DNA of 13,675 nt from Gyrodactylus bullatarudis (Eukaryota; Platyhelminthes; Monogenea; Gyrodactylidea; Gyrodactylidae). The number at the start of each line of letters is the position of its first letter. Position 1 is the stretch's first letter. The stretch spans positions 1 through 13,675 of the forward strand of contig SSNU01003006.1 in the NCBI GenBank assembly GCA_012064415.1, given 5' to 3'. The notes beneath the pieces are model-generated. The model was given only the letters and a program-made list of their open reading frames with translations, had not been told where the DNA came from and made no database searches. Positions 8,646 to 13,675 of the stretch are shown here, piece after piece. The translations under genes and the position numbers were made by a program.

Positions 8646-9251
8646 TTAAGAAATTTCTTTCTCATTATTATCTATGTTGTTTAGAACATCTTTAAAAATT
8701 TTTTTGATCAAATTTTGCTTCTCGATTTTGGGCACTTTCTTTGCATATATTTTTCGATACGCAACGTAAGTATCCTTTACATTCAAACTATACCATGCAT
8801 CACATAAGACTTGAAAATCTTCGAAAAAGGTGTACCTAGGAATAAAATTAAACAACTAGTTTGAAATTAGAATTTTTTAGAACTTACTTCGAACCATTAT
8901 CTGTTTTCGTTCTTCTCTTGATTATAGAATTTCTCAAATTTTACATATGGAGCGATACCGGGCTTTGAACGACCTCCCGATTCCCAAGTCTATGGGCTGT
9001 GTCAACAATGTTGAATTTTTAGGAAAGAAGCAAAATGTAAGATTTGGCAAGATATCATACGTACGTGGGGTGAAATTTTTATTTTTCATATTTTCGTCTA
9101 ATTTAAGTAATTTATTCCTTATTCGAATTGTGGATTTTACAGTGAGAAGAGCAATATTCAAATGTCCACTGATAAAATGAGGTGATCGACCATCTAAAAA
9201 ATGTCGAATAATTTCACGCTTCTTTCGCAAAGTAATTCTTGCTCGATACAT
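8646..9251 (-). pseudogene. pogo/Tigger transposase, HTH fused to C-terminal DDE part
   Basis: The frame starts at ATG 9251-9249. Residues 5-50 form a CENP-B/pogo N-terminal helix-turn-helix (ITLRKKREIIRHFLDGRSP, HLNIALLTVKSTIRIRNKLL). After residue 60 the frame jumps without a break to the end of the catalytic domain: ILPNLTFCFFPKNSTLL, TQPIDLGIGRSFKARYR, the third catalytic Asp being residue 88 (8990-8988). The second DNA-binding domain and the first two catalytic Asps are missing. A one-base loss in the T4 run at 8939-8942 (A4 on the coding strand) causes a stop at 8934. Past it, frame reading is restored and continues to a GTAAGT donor at 8887. A 52-nt intron leads to exon 2 (8835-8646: YTFFEDFQVLCDAWYSLNVK and a lysine-rich tail). 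It cannot be catalytically active but could in principle encode a DNA-binding fragment. Confidence 0.8.
8836..8887 (-). other. predicted 52-nt intron in the transposase remnant
   Basis: The donor is GTAAGT, just after TTCGAA. The acceptor is a T-rich tract ending TTTATTCCTAG. Joining AA to G completes a Lys codon and links two frames that otherwise do not connect. The splice is phase 2. The exon 2 frame then runs to a stop at 8646. Confidence 0.6.
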
Positions 9252-9269
9252 AAAAAAATAATGAAAATC

Positions 9270-9671
9270 TCGAACGGATGAATTTAATAGCTATTCAAAC
9301 TTGACTCTGTTTGGTCCAATTTTTCACGCAATTCATGCATTGCATGTTAAAAGTGAAAGACAGGGCCATGGGAGAATGTTTATTCAATGATTCCTGTCAC
9401 ACAGTAGTACGCGTTTATTTAACATTGAACATTATTTATTTAATTAGCATTCACATTATAGGAAAGCCACATACACCAGTTTTATTTTATCCCCTATGTT
9501 GTAACATGTGAATGCATACATCAAATTTATGAAAAAATGAAAAATCTAGTGACCATTCACACGCACCAATTCAATTTTATAGGGCTGCTCATATAATCTT
9601 TGATTGAAAAAAATAAAATTCCAGTGCCCGATTCAAGACTTAAATTTGAAATTAAAAATCAAACCAACCTG
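9270..9671 (-). repeat. right terminal inverted repeat, with partly duplicated outer end
   Basis: 9270-9555 is a nearly perfect inverse of 8291-8576. The final 9556-9671 is a second, older-looking version of the outer repeat: it again contains GGGCACT(A/G)GA followed by a T-rich run, and an ATAAAAT...TGGTG block. The stretch equivalent to about 8289-8375 therefore occurs twice on this side. Confidence 0.7.
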
Positions 9672-9751
9672 TAGAGTCTATTATTGCCTTGATTACAGTA
9701 TTACATCATTCTATAATGCATCAAAAGTAATCAGGAACTAAATTACTGGGC

Positions 9752-10209
9752 AATGATAGGAATATACTTTCGGATAAAACTAAAAGTTTTATAGCTAAGA
9801 AGCATGGTATCTCTAGTTCTACATCCTGAGACACCACATAATTTGGCGAAGTGGTTAATTGATGTAGTAAAACCAATATGTTAAAGAAACTTTTTCATCT
9901 TTCGATAAATTTAAAGATTTAAACATAGCTTCAAATGAAGTTATTTCAATACATTCAAGTTCTTTATTTCCTAGTGTCCCAATAGAGAAAGTTTTAACAG
10001 TTATCAAATCTTTGAAATGGATAGTGATAGTGAAGGAAATTGGTTATACTTTTTTGGTTTTAGTTAAGGAATCTCGAGTTAATTTCTTTTTTCCAGGATT
10101 CCAGCATCCTGCACAAAATTCAACAATGGATCATGCCATCATTTTGAAGAGAAGAACTTTCATGAAGTCGTTTTTATGCATTCATGAATTTGCATACATC
10201 TTGATATGA
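9752..10209 (+). pseudogene. second Penelope-like RT remnant
   Basis: Three frames must be joined. The first gives ILSDKTKSFIAKK (about 9764). The second gives PETPHNLAKWLIDVVKPI (from 9825), matching the conserved TPTYNLAKWL block. The third gives SSFDKFKDLNIASNEV and SSSLFPSVPIEKVLTVI (9895-10010), matching the motif A region. At the catalytic position the codon at 9952-9954 is CAT (His) where an Asp is expected. From about 10015 the frame stays open to TGA at 10207-10209, but the residues no longer resemble Penelope; they may belong to the LINE-like tail that follows. It is more decayed than the copy at 4039-4746 and of a different subfamily. Confidence 0.6.
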
Positions 10210-10349
10210 AAGATCTACGGATATATTTATTTACTTTTCTTATCCTTTACTTATTATTATTGTACATAACAACTATTTTTAATATGAAAATGATAATTGT
10301 AAAGCAGAACATATGAATTGCGCAATAAATTTCATTTCATTTCATTTCA
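10210..10349 (+). mobile_element. retroelement 3' tail: AATAAA plus (TTTCA)4
   Basis: AT-rich 3' UTR-like sequence with TTATTATTATTGTA ends in AATAAA (10324-10329) followed directly by four TTTCA units (10330-10349). A polyadenylation signal abutting a short tandem repeat is typical of LINE and SINE 3' ends that terminate in microsatellites rather than poly(A). The upstream limit is unclear and may reach back to about 10090. Confidence 0.5.
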
Positions 10350-10527
10350 AAGTATGGCACATTTTCTTGTTAAAATACAAGATACTCATCTTAAAATTCA
10401 TTTTTAAACGTTTAAATGGCATAAGTCAAAATGTTTTGATATTTTTCTGAGTTCAATATTCCGTCAAAATGACTATTGCTATGTTTCCTTTAGAAAAAAT
10501 TGCTCCTCAACCCATAACTGAAGCTTC

Positions 10528-11095
10528 TCAGTGTACTTGATTCAGTATTTTCTTCGGAACGTCCCCGTTTGGACACCAATGGTAACTTGAGCCATCAGGT
10601 CTATTCAAATTAAACTTTTTTCGTTAGTAATTGTGACTTAGTTCGAATTGGATCTTTGGAATTTTTCCTTGATCCAATCAACTCGAAGATTCTTATCGAA
10701 TTTTGGGATTATTTTTCTTCCTCTGAAATATTTCCAGATTACTTTTCACATATTCTTGAGTAATTTTCAAATTTAGACTAAAATCTAGCTTTGATTTTGC
10801 CTGATTGAAGCTCATAAAAATTTAGAAGTGATTTTTTCGATCTGCACCTTCTCAAAATCGGTAAATTCGGCTTCTAAGGAGGTTTTTATGAATTTCTGTT
10901 TCAAGTTTTAGTTTTTAAAATTCTTGTAATTGTTGCGTGAGGGCAGTCAAATCTTTTTGCAATGACTCTATTTTAAATCCCAATATTTTTCAAGGATTTA
11001 AGCGGCTCAAGCTCCTTAATTTCGAAGCGACAATTATGAGGGTAAATATTATTCAATTTTTTGTCGACTATTCTGAATCACCTCTTGAAATTTTT
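10528..11095 (-). pseudogene. unidentified coiled-coil-like coding remnant
   Basis: One reverse frame from 10977 to 10528 spans 150 codons with seven stops including the last. Between stops the residues look protein-like: FKIESLQKDLTALTQQLQEF has leucines and isoleucines at heptad spacing, followed by KLKLETEIHKNLL, and near the end NRPDGSSYHWCPNGDVPKK. Upstream pieces in other frames (FQEVIQNSRQKIE; ELEPLKSLKNIG) could extend it to about 11095. I do not recognise the family. It may be the structural protein of a retroelement or an accessory transposon protein. Charged composition and lack of low complexity argue against chance, but only moderately. Confidence 0.35.
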
Positions 11096-11453
11096 AAATA
11101 AAACCTTTTCACAGATTTTTTAAGCAGACGGATAATATTAAGTGTTTCACATATTAGTTCGTTTTCAACATAAATGAAAAATAGTATTTTTATTAAAGCA
11201 GGGAAATTAGAAATTATAGAAAAAAATATTCAGATATTATTCATTGAAAATAATTAAAGTGTATAACATATTAATTCGACCAGTATACATTAGTCGTAAC
11301 ATATATACGAGGAGTTATCCCCTAATTTATCTCTTCCCATTTTACCTGCATCTTTGCTGTCTCGAAGAACTTAATTTCTTTTAAAAGTTTGTACATACAC
11401 CCTTAGTAGTATCAAAGTATTTATAATTTAATATATCGTGTAAATTCATAATA
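11096..11453. other. AT-rich stretch without a gene
   Basis: No coding frame or repeat recognised between the coiled-coil-like remnant and the possible Tigger end at 11454. Confidence 0.45.
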
Positions 11454-11493
11454 CAGTCATTTTCACGGATGGTGACTCGATATATTATTTCTC
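11454..11493 (+). repeat. possible outer end of the second pogo/Tigger element
   Basis: TA followed by CAGTCATTTTCACGGATGGT, then CTCGATATATTA: a CAGT start after TA with a CTCGATATA block is common at pogo/Tigger ends. It lies about 200 bp beyond the transposase stop codon, a sensible position. No inverse copy is found on the other side of the remnant, so it is unconfirmed. Confidence 0.35.
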
Positions 11494-11656
11494 CCCTTTC
11501 TCGAGTTTGTACTATACTAAATTCGTTAGCCAATAGAATTGAAGTATTTCAACAACATTTCTCAACATTTCATGTTTCATTATTTTTTGTTCAACATTTG
11601 AGTTCTCGAGTGATCTTTGATTAAAATAAATAAAATTAATCTGTAAATTAATTTAT

Positions 11657-12313
11657 TTATTGAAAATCATATACATCCATAGGATTATTTTCAGAAAGAT
11701 TCTTGAAAATGTTTAAATTCAATAGAACTTCTAAAGAGCCTAGCCTTTTTTCTAGCTCGAGAAAATTTTTTATAAATTTTAATTTCTCGAGTATTGCTAC
11801 CTGGCTACTAATATTTTCATTCTTAACAACGATTTTTGTATTATTGAAACAATTGATAATTGTCTCTCCATTACCATCTTTCCATGCTTTTTGGCTGTGA
11901 AAAGGCAATACTTTAGATCAATTTTCTTCTTGACATCGTTCATGGGGATTTTTTCTCCGCAAATCTTTTCACTTACTAATTTTCGATATTTACATTTGAT
12001 TGACCGGACAATGCCTGCATCAATAGGTTGACAAGCTGGGGTGCAATTAGGAGGAAAGTATTGGATCTATTTTATTAATAGTTTAATAGCTTACTTCAAT
12101 GTTCGATAGTCTTTCCTCTTCGTTTAATAGTTTATGCCAAGATGCATTATCCATGAATAAAATTATTTTTCTTCTTTGAGATCTTAACTTTGTATTCCAA
12201 TCATTGATAAAAGAAGTAAATATCTCACGAGTCATCCATCCATTTTGAGAAGATTTGTGATTTAGAACTACAATATCTTCTTTAGTTAAACAGCGTAATG
12301 AATAAGAAGTTGA
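11657..12313 (-). pseudogene. pogo/Tigger transposase, catalytic core fragment
   Basis: Exon A (to 12095) reads VVLNHKSSQNGWMTREIF, INDW, RRKIILFMDNASWHKLL and RLSNIE. After an apparent 28-nt intron, exon B (from 12066) reads IQYFPPNCTPACQPIDAGIV, RSIKCKYRKL and, after a frameshift at the A-run complementary to 11888-11892, AWKDGNGETIINCFNNTKIV, then a tail to TAA at 11657. This is the second half of the DDE_1 domain: second catalytic Asp (12151-12149) and third Asp (12021-12019), 33 residues apart once spliced. The helix-turn-helix and first Asp are absent. The open frame continues to about 12352 without clear homology. It belongs to a different subfamily from the 8239-9671 element. Confidence 0.85.
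12067..12094 (-). other. predicted 28-nt mini-intron
   Basis: On the coding strand the segment runs from GTAAGC to AAAATAG. Removing exactly these 28 bases joins SNIE to IQYFPPN in frame, reproducing the usual family pattern (SN, two or three hydrophobic residues, then F-P-P-N). The homologous site in the other Tigger remnant (LPNLTFCFFPKN) has no insert. A small insertion with chance splice-like ends is the alternative. Confidence 0.5.
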
Positions 12314-12481
12314 GAAATAAGAGAAATTAATATAAATAAACTCATAATCTGATTAGATCAAAACTAGGGTCTATACATTACAATCTACATCATTGATCTA
12401 TACATGATGCTATTTTTCACCTCAATCTCAGTGAAGCAACAAAATCTGTTTAGATTCACACAAGCTAAGCCCCCCTTAAAA

Positions 12482-12615
12482 ACATGACACAGACTTAAAA
12501 AGAACACCATCAAAAAGCGTGTCGAAAATTAATTAAGCTACAGATTAAGACTTCGATAGAAGAGTATTTTTGGGTCATGTTGGGAGTTAGAGATGAGCAC
12601 TGTAACGCATTTTTT
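12482..12615 (+). repeat. direct repeat, copy 1
   Basis: 134 bases identical to 13542-13675 except C at 12488 (T at 13548). The window ends inside copy 2, so the true unit may be longer. No coding frame. Neither end shows a clear LTR signature. Confidence 0.85.
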
Positions 12616-13226
12616 CAATTATTAATTTAAAAATTGTGGTTCGAAAAAATTCTTAAATAATTCTTTCAGGTAATTCCAGCATCAGATGTCGTGAGATTTT
12701 TTTGAGAAGATACATAGATGATGAAAAGCTAAATAATCTTTATCAATACAGCGAATTCTCTAATAATCGCAAATGAAATTGGGGTTAATCTGCAATAAAA
12801 AATCATAGTAGGCAATAATTCTTGCCAGTCATGCATAATCAGCAACCCTCTGCCTAATATGGATAATTTAGACATTGATAATCCATATGTGACAATTGTT
12901 TGCCAATTATGCATTGCACGAAAGAGCTCTTGCCGAATATGGATAATTTGGGGCTGGTGGTCACTAGTATTTTCCTTTATGATACATCCTATCTATGAAG
13001 GATAAACCTGAAAAGGCTCGTCTATTCAGTTAATTCACAGTCAATTGTCTGACTGCAAAATGCACGATCAAAAATGTCTCAAAACTCCTGCTGCTATTTT
13101 TTGATTCGTGCGGCCGAAGAAAATGATATTTTACAGCTTGATTTACGATGAGGAATTTGTATTCACCATCTTGTGGCGATTGAAAATCAACCAGATTGAC
13201 TCGAGCTCTTTGATTTAGGTTGTAAG
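12616..13226. other. mostly unassigned, with degenerate short repeats
   Basis: No supported gene. TGCC(T/G)AATATGGATAATTT occurs at 12851-12869 and 12931-12949, each about 27-30 bases after a GCCA-TATGCAT motif (from 12824 and 12902). This suggests an imperfect tandem duplication of about 80 bp. A related GCCAATATGGATAATT lies at 7432-7447. Confidence 0.45.
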
Positions 13227-13248
13227 ATGGAATATTTTGACCATACAG
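13227..13248 (+). CDS. candidate first coding exon with splice donor
   Basis: ATG at 13227 has A at -3 and G at +4. It opens MEYFDHT plus one base, then a perfect CAG|GTAAGT donor (break after 13248). The DNA around it is less AT-rich than the rest of the window, as expected for unique 5' sequence. The next exon would be outside the window or after the repeat at 13542. No promoter element is obvious. Confidence 0.22.
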
Positions 13249-13541
13249 GTAAGTCCCGTAAAGTGAGAAGAGATGAATTGAAATCCCAGCGTTCTCCGTT
13301 CATATAAGACCAATTTCGCTTTACTCTTATTGATTAAATGCATGGACCAATCAGTATTAAGGAAAGGTCATGAGGGAACTTGCAAATTATTTTTCATTAT
13401 GAATTAGCAGCGAATCAATTCAACAGAACACAACTGGTTAGTTTTCCATTTTGAATAGACAGACATATAATCTCATATTTCTCCATGATCTGGTACAATT
13501 ATTTTTCTCAAATAATCCCGAACTAAAATACTATTTGTTCG

Positions 13542-13675
13542 ACATGATACAGACTTAAAAAGAACACCATCAAAAAGCGTGTCGAAAATTAATTAAGCTA
13601 CAGATTAAGACTTCGATAGAAGAGTATTTTTGGGTCATGTTGGGAGTTAGAGATGAGCACTGTAACGCATTTTTT
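13542..13675 (+). repeat. direct repeat, copy 2 (cut by window end)
   Basis: Same sequence as 12482-12615 with one substitution, 1060 bp downstream. The recent duplication contrasts with the heavily decayed elements around it. Confidence 0.85.

Larger units (their letters stand above)
8239..9671 (-). mobile_element. pogo/Tigger-type DNA transposon, internally deleted
   Basis: The ends are CAGGTCAATTTGA at 8239 and, inverted, CAGGTTGGTTTGA ending at 9671. TA lies immediately outside both (8237-8238 and 9672-9673), the target duplication of Tc1/mariner-superfamily elements. Long terminal inverted repeats enclose a minus-strand transposase remnant whose start codon is about 20 bp inside the right repeat. 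At 1433 bp the element is shorter than typical autonomous Tigger elements, which agrees with its internally deleted transposase. It is probably non-autonomous and would have been moved by a full-length relative. Confidence 0.8.

Noticed and set aside
11703..11900. 65-codon plus-strand hydrophobic frame
   Set aside because: It is antisense to the C-terminal Tigger transposase frame, which has recognisable family residues.
12702..12728. LRRYIDDEK, similar to the RT catalytic box of Penelope-like elements
   Set aside because: Only the RYIDD residues match; no other RT motif is found on either side, so chance is likely.

Overview
The window reads as non-coding, repeat-rich nuclear DNA from an AT-rich invertebrate animal, most likely an arthropod. 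Nearly everything recognisable is a decayed or rearranged transposable element. No intact gene, rRNA, true tRNA, CRISPR array or bacterial operon is visible. The mix of elements (Tc1, pogo/Tigger, Ty3/gypsy, Penelope-like, a tRNA-like Pol III promoter, a LINE-style tail), GT-AG introns and AATAAA signals all point to a metazoan. Copepods such as sea lice would fit, but that is a guess.

Layout. 1-518: a possible 3' coding exon, then AT-rich sequence. 519-1469: a foldback element with nearly identical arms of about 315-340 bp; the left arm alone carries a small insertion holding a GC-rich hairpin. 1905-5122: a composite bounded by inverted arms about 98% identical (1905-2048 and 4732-5122, the right one split by a 245-bp insertion). 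It contains a broken Tc1 DD34E transposase, then a Ty3/gypsy RT fragment joined in frame to a Penelope-like RT fragment. 5121-5275 and 7087-7401: two minus-strand pieces of a gypsy integrase sharing an almost identical 155-bp stretch. 6626-6968: an inverted-repeat element with a tRNA-like A-box/B-box pair in its centre.

8239-9671: a pogo/Tigger-type transposon with CAGG...CCTG ends, TA on both sides and very long inverted repeats. Its transposase is internally deleted so that the helix-turn-helix is joined in frame to the C-terminal DDE region; it carries a plausible 52-nt intron. 9752-10349: a second Penelope-like RT remnant ending in a LINE-like AATAAA/(TTTCA)4 tail. 10528-11095: an unidentified minus-strand coiled-coil-like remnant. 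11657-12313: a second pogo/Tigger transposase piece whose frame is restored by removing an apparent 28-nt GT-AG intron. 12482-12615 and 13542-13675: a direct repeat, the second copy cut by the window edge. A possible first coding exon with a consensus splice donor lies at 13227-13248.

The features do not act as one system. The interest lies in chimeric junctions, internally deleted transposons, homogenised inverted arms and very small introns. All family calls come from reading motifs by eye; no database search was run.
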